DNA from: Desertifilum tharense IPPAS B-1220
Lineage (GTDB): Bacteria; Cyanobacteriota; Cyanobacteriia; Cyanobacteriales; Desertifilaceae
Assembly (NCBI RefSeq): GCF_001746915.1
Contig: NZ_MJGC01000099.1
Coordinates: 1 to 64,000 of the forward strand
DNA length: 64,000 nucleotides
Direction of reading: 5' to 3'
Under the pieces are notes generated by a model, which searched no databases, had not been told where the DNA came from, and was given only the letters and a program-made list of their open reading frames with translations. Positions within the stretch are counted from its first letter, which is position 1. Every line of letters starts with the position of its first letter. This document shows positions 17,621-25,901 of the stretch, one piece after another. The position numbers and the translations under genes are program-made.

Positions 17621-19330
17621 GTGTTAGAAACTCAGGAGGGAAGGAAGATCGAAACTATCTATGGCAACCTTCAGGGTCTAAAATCCAGTCAGCTTAAGCA
17701 ACTGCAACGGCTGTATCATCAGAGATTACCGGGCGATCGCATTACCACGCCAGAATTCGCCCAACGGATGGCGGCGATTAGTACCGAAATTAATCAACCC
17801 GTTTGTAGTTATATTAATCGTCGGGGTCAAGTCATTCGCGTTGGCGTGGGATCTCCCCGTCAAACCCAAATTCCCCCACTAGAACTGCCGCGTTATGGTG
17901 CAGAACGACTTTGCGGGATTCGTTGTATTGCGACTCAGCTTAAAATCAGTCCGCCAGGGGAAGCTGATTTAACGGCGATGGCGATTCAGCGTTTAGATGC
18001 TTTAGTGCTGCTAACTTTGTCTGGAAGCGGGTTTGAACGGCGAGGCGGCGGGGCAACGGGGTATGTTAAAGACACCTATCTTGCCCATCTGATTCCCCAT
18101 CCAGAGGTGAATTGGACGATTTCTCCGCCCCACAGTCTGGATGTTTTGACCAATCAGGATTTTCTCGATTTGGTCGAAGGGCTAGAAGAGGAGTTTCGCG
18201 CCCGCTATGTTGCTCAACAGGTAGACTTAGACCACGATCGCGTTTTGGTGGTGGGGTTAAAAACCGATAAGATTTCGCCGCAGCGTTTTGAGGATGGCTT
18301 GCAGGAAGTCTCGCGTTTGGTGGAAACGGCGGGTGGAGATGTTTTAAAGGTGATGCGACAAAAGCGATCGCAACCGCATCCGCAAACGGTTGTTGGGGCG
18401 GGTAAAGTCCAAGAAATTGCCCTCGCCGTACAAACCATTGGGGCAAATTTAGTCGTGTTCGATCGCGATTTGTCGCCTGCCCAAGTTCGTAATATTGAAG
18501 TGCAAACGGGCGTTCGCGTGGTCGATCGCACTGAAGTCATTTTAGACATTTTTGCCCAACGCGCTCAATCGCGGGCTGGGAAACTGCAAGTCGAACTTGC
18601 TCAACTGGAATATAGCTTACCGCGCCTTACAGGTCGAGGTCGGGCGATGTCTCGGTTAGGGGGCGGGATCGGAACGCGCGGCCCTGGGGAGACGAAGTTA
18701 GAGACGGAACGGCGGGCAATTGGGCAGCGGATCGCCCGGTTGCAGCAAGAAGTCAACCAACTGCAAGCCCATCGTTCTCGGCTGCGCCAACAACGCCAAC
18801 ACCATGAAGTGCCGACTGTCGCCGTGGTGGGTTATACCAATGCGGGCAAGTCTACGTTACTCAATGCCCTAACCAATGCTGAGGTTTATACGGCGGATCA
18901 ACTCTTTGCCACTCTCGATCCGACAACGCGCCGCCTTGTCGTTCCTCATGCTGTGAGTGGGGAACCTTTGGCACTGCTGTTAACGGATACGGTAGGGTTT
19001 ATTCATGAGTTACCCCCCCCGTTAATTGATGCGTTTCGGGCAACTCTGGAGGAGGTGACGGAGGCGGATGCGCTGTTACATTTGGTCGATTTGTCTCATC
19101 CGGCTTGGCAAAGTCACATTCGTTCGGTGATGGCGCTGCTATCGCAGATGCCAACGACGCCGGGGCCCGCTTTGTTAGCGTTTAATAAAATTGATTGCGT
19201 GGATGGGGATACGCTAGCCCTTGCCCAAGAGGAATATCCGCAGGCGGTGTTTGTGTCGGCGGGAGAACGCTTGGGTCTGGAGACGTTACGGAGTAAGTTA
19301 GGTCAGTTGGTGAAATATGCGATCGCCTAA
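17621..19330 (+). CDS. hflX: GTPase HflX
   Basis: 569 residues from the GTG at 17621. HflX N-terminal domain, then a coiled-coil Gly-rich linker (TGRGRAMSRLGGGIGTRGPG), then the G domain: G1 GYTNAGKST, G3 DTVGF, G4 NKID. It is a ribosome-associated GTPase that splits stalled or idle ribosomes under stress (family knowledge). The N-terminal extension of about 120 residues is typical of cyanobacterial HflX. The start is uncertain: a strong AGGAGG (17634-17639) lies inside this frame 8 nt before an ATC (17648), where homologues as I recall them begin Met-Glu-Thr-Ile-Tyr-Gly. Repeat array C ends about 25 nt upstream. Confidence 0.93.
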   Translation: MLETQEGRKIETIYGNLQGLKSSQLKQLQRLYHQRLPGDRITTPEFAQRMAAISTEINQPVCSYINRRGQVIRVGVGSPRQTQIPPLELPRYGAERLCGIRCIATQLKISPPGEADLTAMAIQRLDALVLLTLSGSGFERRGGGATGYVKDTYLAHLIPHPEVNWTISPPHSLDVLTNQDFLDLVEGLEEEFRARYVAQQVDLDHDRVLVVGLKTDKISPQRFEDGLQEVSRLVETAGGDVLKVMRQKRSQPHPQTVVGAGKVQEIALAVQTIGANLVVFDRDLSPAQVRNIEVQTGVRVVDRTEVILDIFAQRAQSRAGKLQVELAQLEYSLPRLTGRGRAMSRLGGGIGTRGPGETKLETERRAIGQRIARLQQEVNQLQAHRSRLRQQRQHHEVPTVAVVGYTNAGKSTLLNALTNAEVYTADQLFATLDPTTRRLVVPHAVSGEPLALLLTDTVGFIHELPPPLIDAFRATLEEVTEADALLHLVDLSHPAWQSHIRSVMALLSQMPTTPGPALLAFNKIDCVDGDTLALAQEEYPQAVFVSAGERLGLETLRSKLGQLVKYAIA

Positions 19331-19355
19331 TCCGCATCGCTAAGAAAATCTCAAC

Positions 19356-19392
19356 AAAAAAATGAGGGTCGTTAGTCACTCCTAACAACCCT
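19356..19392 (-). terminator. Terminator of the PEP-CTERM gene
   Basis: On the minus strand, AGGGTTGTTAG pairs with CTAACGACCCT (one mismatch) and is followed by CATTTTTTT. The same hairpin lies after hflX on the other strand but without a good T-tract there. Confidence 0.8.
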
Positions 19393-19436
19393 AAATCTAT
19401 CTCTTTACGATCTTCTACTGAATGTCTTGCCAAGCA

Positions 19437-20390
19437 TTAAGCGTTCTGTTTGCGGCGAGAAATTTTTAACATTGTGCCGAACGCTAAACCTAAACCGGCT
19501 AGCAGAGAGGGTTCCGGAACTTCTTTGCTGCGATCGTACTCGAATTCTTCTTCAGAAGGAGGATTAACCACAACTGGAGGTTGAACCACTGGTGGTTCTT
19601 CTACCGGAGGTTGAACGACTGGTGGTTCGTCTACCGGAGGATTAACCACAACTGGCGGCTGAGGTGCTGGAGGTTGAACGACTGGCGGCTGAGGTGCTGG
19701 AGGTTGAACCACTGGCGGCTGAGGCGCTGGAGGTAAGTCTTTAGCTAACAGTCCGCCGAGTAATTTGTCGCTGCCTGCACCTGCGTTGACAGCTTGGAAG
19801 CGGGCAGTAGAACCTAAAGAACCATCGGCAAACCCTTTCCAGAAGTTAGATTCTACGTCTAGGGCAGAGAGGGCGGTGCTGAGAACAAAGCTAACCGTTG
19901 TGTTTTTACCGGCCGTTAAACCTCCGTTAGGACCGCCACCGATAAAGTTATTGTTTTTAGAAACTCCAACGTCGTATTGTTCGTAGGGAGGTAAGCTCAC
20001 ATTGGTCAGATAATTACCAAAGAAGCTATTCCCTGTAAAGGACTTAACACTAACGCCAGAGATTAAATCGAAGGCAAATCCCATGAAGGTTGAGGCGGTA
20101 GCACCTGCGGTATTGGTACCATCCAAGAAGGACGATCCCTTGGTGGTGTTAAAGATATCTAGATTTAACAATACATCGGAACCTTTTTGCTCGAAGTTGA
20201 ATTTAACTTGAGCGGTGGCACCTGTTCCCTGATTATTACTGGTGCCAAACCCCGGATCGAAAGTGAGGGTAAACGCTTGTGCGGGTAATGTTGCACAAAC
20301 AGCAGATGCAAGGCCCAGACCAGTGGCGGCGATAGTTTTAGTAAAAGAGGAGAAGCTGTTCATAACATCCGATAGCGATTGAATCTGCAA
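19437..20390 (-). CDS. PEP-CTERM sorting-domain exported protein, proline-rich
   Basis: 317 residues; a second start at 20363 (MNSFSSFTK) would shorten it by nine. Signal peptide with cleavage near LPAQAF (about residue 40), then a beta-rich domain with no known function. Next is a Pro/Val-rich linker built from PPVVQPPAPQ-type repeats (about 220-280). The C-terminus has the PEP-CTERM tripartite signal VPEPS, hydrophobic helix and SRRKQNA basic end. Such proteins are processed by exosortase and sent to the surface or exopolysaccharide matrix. No exosortase gene is in the window. The linker DNA is a direct-repeat array, prone to length change. Confidence 0.88.
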   Translation of the reverse strand: MQIQSLSDVMNSFSSFTKTIAATGLGLASAVCATLPAQAFTLTFDPGFGTSNNQGTGATAQVKFNFEQKGSDVLLNLDIFNTTKGSSFLDGTNTAGATASTFMGFAFDLISGVSVKSFTGNSFFGNYLTNVSLPPYEQYDVGVSKNNNFIGGGPNGGLTAGKNTTVSFVLSTALSALDVESNFWKGFADGSLGSTARFQAVNAGAGSDKLLGGLLAKDLPPAPQPPVVQPPAPQPPVVQPPAPQPPVVVNPPVDEPPVVQPPVEEPPVVQPPVVVNPPSEEEFEYDRSKEVPEPSLLAGLGLAFGTMLKISRRKQNA

Positions 20391-20933
20391 ATAGCTGAGA
20401 GACTTAAGATTATGCGAATCGTTCGTCCCTCTGGTCCTTTGCTTGTCTACAGCACTAATATGCCACCCGCTTCCGGAAGGAATAAGTGATCTCGGTCAAT
20501 CTTTGTTAAAACAACACAATTTCAAAATTTTTTTGAAGTCTCAACAAACTTGTGGCGGTTAGATGTGACCTAGATCAATATATTTTCAAAATCCGTATTA
20601 TTACTGTTGCTTTGTAAGGATTTTTATGATTTTTGAGGAGAACTTAGAAACTGCGATCGCAACTCAAAAATTATTTCTTTTGATAGACAACAACAGTAAG
20701 TTTTAAATTCCGCATAAAAAGCCAGATAAATAATAAAAACCCATAGCTTTAAACTAACAAGTCGCGTCAATCTCCTCAAGGGAGGTATTACCCCTCAGAC
20801 TCCGAAATGGAGCAAGCGGGGGCGGCTGGAAAAGGGGGTCAGTGCGATTCCGGAACGGATCTTCTTCTCCAAGAACTCGCTCAGGCATTTTAGAATTTAA
20901 GAGATTACAGGACGAGCTGAGTAACCTTAAAGC
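20391..20933. other. Divergent intergenic region, PEP-CTERM gene to grxC
   Basis: 543 bp. Beyond the CRP-like pair, a 26-codon frame with a possible AAGGA site occupies 20626-20706 (+), too short to call. A G-rich block (20772-20860) immediately before grxC has several short hairpins (CTCC/GGAG at 20772-20784; CTCC-GAAAT-GGAG near 20800) and may be part of the grxC leader. No known RNA family was recognised. Confidence 0.5.
20486..20579. promoter_or_regulatory. Two CRP-like sites upstream of the PEP-CTERM gene
   Basis: GTGATCTCGGTCAAT (20486-20500) and GTGACCTAGATCAAT (20565-20579) agree at 12 of 15 positions and lie 79 nt apart as direct copies. Each reads GTGA-N6-TCAA, one base from the GTGA-N6-TCAC core bound by CRP/SYCRP1 proteins. 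A palindrome CTTCCGGAAG lies at about 20470. Binding is inferred. Confidence 0.4.
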
Positions 20934-21194
20934 ATGAGCGCAAACGTTGAAATCTACACTTGGAGTCGTTGCCCTTTCTGCATCCGGGCTAAGGCCTTAC
21001 TGAAGCGCAAGGACATTGACTACACCGAATACTGCATCGACGGTGACGAAGATGCACGAGACGCAATGGCACAACGGGCAAACGGACGGCGTTCTCTTCC
21101 CCAAATCTTTATTAACGATCGCCATATCGGCGGCTGCGACGATCTCCATACCCTGGATGCTCAAGGTCGTCTCGATCCGCTTTTGCAAGCGTAA
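20934..21194 (+). CDS. grxC: Glutaredoxin 3
   Basis: 86 residues, a single thioredoxin fold of dithiol Grx type. The redox motif CPFC is at 16-19 (Cys15 of SRCPFC numbering approximates). The cis-proline segment SLPQIFIND and the glutathione-binding GGCDDL follow. It reduces protein disulfides and glutathionylated proteins using GSH. It is followed 83 nt later by gshB on the same strand, probably as an operon, which is a common cyanobacterial arrangement. Confidence 0.95.
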   Translation: MSANVEIYTWSRCPFCIRAKALLKRKDIDYTEYCIDGDEDARDAMAQRANGRRSLPQIFINDRHIGGCDDLHTLDAQGRLDPLLQA

Positions 21195-21277
21195 CCCTTC
21201 ATCCGTTATGGGTCGTTTTGGCGAAACCCAAATAAAAATGAACCCAAGCTAAATGGCCCTAGACAAAGGACAACAGA

Positions 21278-22255
21278 ATGAAATTTGCCTTTATTATCGA
21301 TCCGATGCCTCGCCTCGATCCGGGTCACGATACTAGCGTGGCTTTAATGGAAGCAGCGCAACAACTTGGACATGAGGTTTGGGTTAGCGATGCTCAAAGC
21401 TTAAGCGTGGTTAAAAGCAAAGCCTGGGCGCTGTTGCAGCCGGTGGAACTTACCCCGGTTCAGCTTGTTGAGGGACGCTGGGTGGCCGCTTCGCAATGGT
21501 ATCAACTCGGAGAACGCACCCTGCAACCTTTAGAAGCAATGGATGCAGTGTTTATGCGGACTGACCCACCTGTGACGGTGCCTTATCTCTATGCGACGTA
21601 TATTCTGGATTATGTCGATCCAGAAAAAACCCTAGTGGTGAATGCACCGAGAGGGCTGCGGGCTGCTAATGAGAAAATGTATGCCTTGCAGTTTACCCAG
21701 GCGATACCCGAAACCCTGGTGACGGCAGATAAGCAGGTGATTCGCGATTTTCTAGACCGTCAGGGGAAGGCCATTCTCAAGCCGCTGGGGAATAAGGCGG
21801 GGGAAGGGATTTTAATGCTCGAAAAGAGCGATCGCAATTTCAACTCCCTCGTTGAACTCAGTACCCTGCAAGGACGCATCCCCGTTATGATCCAAACCTA
21901 TCTTCCTGCCGCCCAAGAAGGCGATAAGCGGATTATTGTACTGAACGGCGAACCCATCGGCGCAGTTAACCGCATTCCTACGGGACAAGAATTTCGCGGT
22001 AACATGGCCGTTGGCGGACGGGTTGCGGAAACGGTCATTACCCAACGAGAAACGGAAATCTGCGCCCAACTTGCCCCTACCCTCCAGCGCGATGGTCTTT
22101 ACTTTGTTGGGTTAGATGTGATTGGGGGTTATCTCACAGAAGTGAATGTCACCAGTCCGACAGGCATTCGCGAAATTGACCGCCTAAGCAATGTCCAGCT
22201 TGGGAAACAGGTCATTGAGTGGGTGCAAAGCACGATCGAAAAGAAACGCCCTTGA
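21278..22255 (+). CDS. gshB: Glutathione synthetase
   Basis: 325 residues, ATP-grasp fold. N-terminal substrate domain (MKFAFIIDPMPRLDPGHDTS), then the ATP-grasp part with KPLGNKAGEGI and the metal-binding EVNVTSPTGIREID near the C-terminus. It joins gamma-glutamylcysteine to glycine. Together with grxC upstream and the peroxiredoxin-glutaredoxin fusion downstream it forms a glutathione redox group. The stop codon is directly followed by repeat array D. Confidence 0.96.
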   Translation: MKFAFIIDPMPRLDPGHDTSVALMEAAQQLGHEVWVSDAQSLSVVKSKAWALLQPVELTPVQLVEGRWVAASQWYQLGERTLQPLEAMDAVFMRTDPPVTVPYLYATYILDYVDPEKTLVVNAPRGLRAANEKMYALQFTQAIPETLVTADKQVIRDFLDRQGKAILKPLGNKAGEGILMLEKSDRNFNSLVELSTLQGRIPVMIQTYLPAAQEGDKRIIVLNGEPIGAVNRIPTGQEFRGNMAVGGRVAETVITQRETEICAQLAPTLQRDGLYFVGLDVIGGYLTEVNVTSPTGIREIDRLSNVQLGKQVIEWVQSTIEKKRP

Positions 22256-22312
22256 GGAAGAAGGGAATTGGGAGTTGGGGGTTGGGGAAGAAGAGGAGAG
22301 TTGAGTTAGACC
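22256..22312. repeat. Short heptamer array D
   Basis: G-rich + strand words GGGAATTGGGAGTTGGGGGT and GGGGAAGAAG of the same family as the left halves of arrays A and C. It starts at the base after the gshB stop codon. It has no ACTCAGC half. Confidence 0.75.
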
Positions 22313-22451
22313 TATTTTGGGTTAGGGATGCTCTAAGCTGCTAACCTCACTTTTCTCTCCTTCGCCCCTTCATACTTGACAGTCTGTAGTCATAATGAGT
22401 ACGCTTTATACTGTTGAGCTTCACAATCATTGACGTAAAGGATTTCAACCC

Positions 22452-23186
22452 ATGCACTCTAGCCGTGAAGGACAAAAAGTTCCCAATGTCACATTTCGGA
22501 CGCGCCAAGGCAGCGACTGGAAAGACATCACAACGGATGAGATATTTGCGGGCAAAACAGTTATTGTCTTCTCCCTACCGGGTGCATTTACTCCCACCTG
22601 TTCTTCTACCCATGTTCCGGGTTATAACGAACTCGCCAAAACCTTTACAGAAAATGGTGTAGATGAGATTGTGTGTATTTCCGTCAATGACACCTTTGTA
22701 ATGAACGAATGGGCGAAAGACCAGCAAGCCCAGAATATTACGTTTCTGCCCGACGGTAATGGAGACTTTACCGAGGGAATGGGAATGCTGGTGGATAAAA
22801 CAGACTTGGGTTTTGGCAAACGTTCTTGGCGCTATTCCATGCTGGTTAAGGATGGCACCATCGAGAAAATGTTTATTGAACCCAACGAACCGGGCGATCC
22901 GTTTAAGGTATCGGATGCCCAAACCATGCTCAACTATATCAATCCTCAAGCGACTCCCCCTAAAATGGTTTCCTTGTTTACCAAGGTGGGATGTCCCTTC
23001 TGTGCCAGAGCCAAGGAAATGCTAAAGCAGCATCAGTTGGACTACGAAGAAATCATTTTGGGTGAAGGCATTACCACTCGAACCCTGAAGGCTGTTGCGA
23101 ATGGTTCCACCGTGCCTCAAGTCTTTATTGATGGCAAACTGATCGGCGGTTCAGATGCGTTGGCGGCTTATTTAGGGGCGCTTTAA
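22452..23186 (+). CDS. Peroxiredoxin 5-glutaredoxin fusion
   Basis: 244 residues. The N-terminal Prx5-type peroxiredoxin (1-165) has the peroxidatic Cys50 in FTPTC, plus Cys75. The C-terminal glutaredoxin (about 171-244) has CPFC at 181-184, the TVPQVFID cis-proline loop and GGSDAL. Such hybrids reduce hydroperoxides with GSH without a separate glutaredoxin (established for hybrid Prx/Grx proteins). The position after gshB supports this. Its TAA shares a TTAA with the stop of the convergent PRC-barrel gene. Confidence 0.95.
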   Translation: MHSSREGQKVPNVTFRTRQGSDWKDITTDEIFAGKTVIVFSLPGAFTPTCSSTHVPGYNELAKTFTENGVDEIVCISVNDTFVMNEWAKDQQAQNITFLPDGNGDFTEGMGMLVDKTDLGFGKRSWRYSMLVKDGTIEKMFIEPNEPGDPFKVSDAQTMLNYINPQATPPKMVSLFTKVGCPFCARAKEMLKQHQLDYEEIILGEGITTRTLKAVANGSTVPQVFIDGKLIGGSDALAAYLGAL

Positions 23187-24403
23187 GGATGATGCCCTTT
23201 CTCGCTGCGCGTTTCCTGGATGGAGGGGCGATCGCGCTCAGGCGCTTCGCTGATGCTCGGTTGAGGAAATGTCGCGAGGGGAGGTAGGGGACTAGGTTCA
23301 GGGGGAGATTGCTCTAAGGCGGCTTCCCCTGTTTGTGGGGCGCGGAATTCCTGGGGCGCAACTTGAGCGGTGCTTTCATCCACCGAGTCTAGAAGGATAT
23401 CGAGAACGCCTTCCTGGTGGGCTTGGGCGATCGCTTGATGGGTTACGAGTTCGCCAACGTTCAGGATAACGCGATCGCGCCGATCGAGAATCGCCCGCGC
23501 AACTGGACGCCCCACGGCAGCTTTAATCCGCTTTTGTTGGCGCGCCTGTAAGTTTTGTTCTTGCCAATCGGTTACAGTATCCACCAATTTATCCCACAGG
23601 TTGGAGGCTTGAGTTCTGGCTTGAACGGCTTTTTGGTAAAGGCGATCGCTCTGATTGGCAATGACTGGGGGTTCTGGGGAAGATAAGCCTACTGCGGCGA
23701 GGAGTTCGCGTTCTTTCCCGTGGGTGCGGGCGCGTTCGATGGCTCTAGGGGTAATAATTTGCCCTGGAACTGCAATAAATAAACCATTGTCGCTGCGAAC
23801 TGAATGGCGCACTCTCCGTCCTAGGGTGTTTTCTAAAGTATGGAGAGAGTCTGGGAAAGGAGTCGTCGCCGGGGAGGGGGAAGTTGCGGGTACAGGTTTA
23901 TGACTTTCTGCCATATATTCCAGCGTTTCTGGAGGCACAAAGGCAACATCTTCTCCCAATTTCAAGGTTTGCAGCGCGGGAACAAAGGAACGCCCTGATG
24001 CGAGATCGTCAAAGAGTCCGCCGGAAACTTCATAGCCTTCAATTTCGCCGCTGTGTTCGTTAAAGAAGAAGTCTACGAGTACGCCCAGATAACTGCCATC
24101 TGTCGTCATCATCTGGGTTCCGCGCAAGATTTGATTGGTTTTGAGAATGCGATCGATTTCGGGGATTTGGGAAGCGGCGATCGCCAAACTTTTCGATCGC
24201 GCGATCGCGGCATCTTTTCCGATGGCTTGAATGCTATGAAAGGGTAGAATTCTGGCATCAGAAAACCAGCCTCCCTCATCGATTAAAAAGCCAATAAGTT
24301 GATTTTTAACGGGATCGAAAATTAAGTCTTGAATTCTGTCAAATTGTTCGCCAGTATCGTAGGCGATCGCTGGCTTGCCAATTAAATCGCCACCTTTAAG
24401 CAT
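23183..24403 (-). CDS. PRC-barrel domain protein
   Basis: 406 residues with two PRC-barrel domains: residues 1-75 (LIGKPAIAYDTGEQFDRIQD, then LIGFLIDEGGWF) and about 85-160 (TDGSYLGVLVDFFFNEHSGE). A long hydrophilic region follows, with a VRSDNGLFIAVPGQIIT-type beta segment, helices, another barrel-like stretch (LDRRDRVILNVGELVTHQ) and a Pro/Glu-rich tail. PRC barrels bind protein or RNA partners in the photosynthetic reaction centre H subunit and RimM. The function of this cyanobacterial version is unknown. Cytosolic or peripheral; no membrane segment. Confidence 0.82.
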   Translation of the reverse strand: MLKGGDLIGKPAIAYDTGEQFDRIQDLIFDPVKNQLIGFLIDEGGWFSDARILPFHSIQAIGKDAAIARSKSLAIAASQIPEIDRILKTNQILRGTQMMTTDGSYLGVLVDFFFNEHSGEIEGYEVSGGLFDDLASGRSFVPALQTLKLGEDVAFVPPETLEYMAESHKPVPATSPSPATTPFPDSLHTLENTLGRRVRHSVRSDNGLFIAVPGQIITPRAIERARTHGKERELLAAVGLSSPEPPVIANQSDRLYQKAVQARTQASNLWDKLVDTVTDWQEQNLQARQQKRIKAAVGRPVARAILDRRDRVILNVGELVTHQAIAQAHQEGVLDILLDSVDESTAQVAPQEFRAPQTGEAALEQSPPEPSPLPPLATFPQPSISEAPERDRPSIQETRSEKGHHP

Positions 24404-24469
24404 GAGTCCTATTCCTAGTATTTTATATTGGGTTTGTTGATTAAAGTTATAAATGTCGATCGCAATTGC

Positions 24470-24628
24470 CTAGCGATAGGATTGATAAGCTTCTAGAGAA
24501 CGACCCATATCGGGTACAAAGTTAGTCGTTCCTGTATATTCTAAAGCGCCTACCGACAAGAGCGCGATCGCTGGAATTAACCAGAAAAATAGTTTGTTTT
24601 TAGGACGTTTCCCGTAAAGCCTTGCCAT
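24470..24628 (-). CDS. 52-residue single-membrane-segment protein
   Basis: ATG at 24628, stop at 24470. A clear AAGGTGA lies 6-7 nt upstream of the ATG. The product begins MARLYGKRPKNKLFFWLIPA: a basic N-terminus, one hydrophobic segment (about 13-29), then a polar tail containing TNFVPDMGRSLEAYQSYR. A HIP1 octamer is embedded in the codons for the membrane segment. I do not know the family. The basic-then-hydrophobic layout suggests a small thylakoid or plasma membrane protein. Spaced 66 nt upstream of the PRC-barrel gene and possibly co-transcribed. Confidence 0.6.
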   Translation of the reverse strand: MARLYGKRPKNKLFFWLIPAIALLSVGALEYTGTTNFVPDMGRSLEAYQSYR

Positions 24629-25542
24629 TTTGTTCACCTTTGCTATATTTGATAGGAAGAGTTGGGGCGATCGCTTAAATAGAAAAAGGGTAATATTCAG
24701 AGATTAGATTGAAATACCTAATTGGATGGAGCTAGTTAAACTCAATCTGACCCTTCAGCGATTTTGAAACAAATTGAAATGGACTGAAATTAAACTCAGT
24801 TTTTAAAACCAGACAACTTAATAACTTGCCTTAAATTTATTGAAATACAAGTAATATATATTTACATCTGTCTTCAGTTACAATTTAGGTTTACACGAAA
24901 TCTACCTACAATCATAATTTTGCAGGCGATGACCTCTAAACCCTAGGGAATTAAAAAAGAATTAATTGATAAAATAACTTGAGACGTACATCTTTCTTGA
25001 GACTTATTGCTATCCTACCCAACCCTTAAAAAGAAGAAACTCAGTCAAAGGTAAGACTCAGTAGGCGGATACAGATAGATTTTGCTCGCTATCCGTCGCC
25101 TGAGTTAAACGACTTGTGCGCCCGGAAACTGCATTAACGCGAAGTCAACCTCCGTGGTAGGTTGGGTTAGCGTTAGCGTAACCCAACAGCAGCCAGGGAA
25201 GAAGGGAGTTGGGAATTAGGAGTTGGGGGTTGGGGAAGAAGGGAGTTGGGAATTTTGTGTCGGGTTTCGTACTTCAACTGTATTAATGCTGAGTAAAACC
25301 TCTGGGGTAGGTTAGCGTTAGTGTAAACCCAACAGCAGCCAGGGAAGAAGGGAGTTGGGAATTAGGAGTTGGGGGTTGGGGAAGAAGGGAGTTGGGAATT
25401 TTGTGTTGGGTTTCGTACTTCAACTGTATTGATGCTGAGTAAAACCTCTGGGGTAGGTTAGCGTTAGCGTAAACCCAACAGCAGCAAGGTTTGTGTTGGG
25501 TTTCGTACCTCAACCCAACCTACACGACTATCCCTTTGTGTA
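24629..25542. other. Intergenic region with AT-rich half and repeat half
   Basis: 24640-25080 is AT-rich with no supported gene or convincing hairpin. From about 25157 the 146-bp repeat units begin (separate entry). Confidence 0.6.
25157..25530. repeat. Tandem 146-bp units (array E)
   Basis: Direct repeats spaced exactly 146 nt (for example CAGGGAAGAAGGGAGT at 25194 and 25340; AAACCCAACAGCAGC at 25325 and 25471). Each unit has a palindromic part (GTTGGGTTA-GCGTTAGCG-TAACCCAAC in copy 1), a GGGAATTAGGAGTTGGGGGT heptamer part, and GTGTNGGGTTTCGTACTTCAACTG. The third copy lacks the heptamer part. The array ends with another palindrome, GTTGGGTTTCGTACCTCAAC followed by CCAAC. The GTTGGGTTTCGT-type palindromes are widespread in cyanobacterial genomes. 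Confidence 0.85.
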
Positions 25543-25815
25543 TTAACGCCTCGTCAAGCCTCTAGAATCTGATTCTGGAGTACGGCGAATTTCAAAGGAA
25601 ATAGAACGTGAGGGTTGAGGGGGTGGGGGTAGCGGTTCCTCTTCTGGGGGGAAGAAGCTAGAGGATAAACCCGGAATTTTTTCGGAGTTAGATGCGATCG
25701 CCAAAAATACCCCTCCTAAGATAAAGATGGGTAAGGGTAGCGTAAAATCCTTCAACCACTGAAATAACTCCGCTAGGGCGAATAATAGGATAAAGCTAGC
25801 AATCCAAACTTGCAT
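25543..25815 (-). CDS. Small membrane protein, proline-rich tail
   Basis: 90 residues from the ATG at 25815 (MQVWIASFILLFALAELFQW). A TTG at 25854 could add 13. Two hydrophobic segments (about 2-17 and 26-43) flank a short LKDFTLPLP loop, followed by a cytosolic tail rich in Pro and Glu. This layout is common in cyanobacterial hypotheticals; function unknown. It lies 86 nt downstream of the glycerophosphodiesterase gene on the same strand. Confidence 0.65.
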   Translation of the reverse strand: MQVWIASFILLFALAELFQWLKDFTLPLPIFILGGVFLAIASNSEKIPGLSSSFFPPEEEPLPPPPQPSRSISFEIRRTPESDSRGLTRR

Positions 25816-25901
25816 AAGTTTCACGTCTTGTGGTTTGCGATACGCCAAGCGCAAAGAATCCGACTCTATACATCACTTTAGCGGGTGTTGCCCAAAAAGC
25901 G

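Noticed and set aside
20772..20870. Riboswitch or tRNA-like element before grxC
   Set aside because: Short hairpins exist, but no match to cobalamin, TPP or tRNA core motifs and no closed overall fold.
1..25530. CRISPR array in the repeat regions
   Set aside because: Repeats are 7 nt or 146 nt units without unique 30-40 nt spacers, and no cas genes are present.
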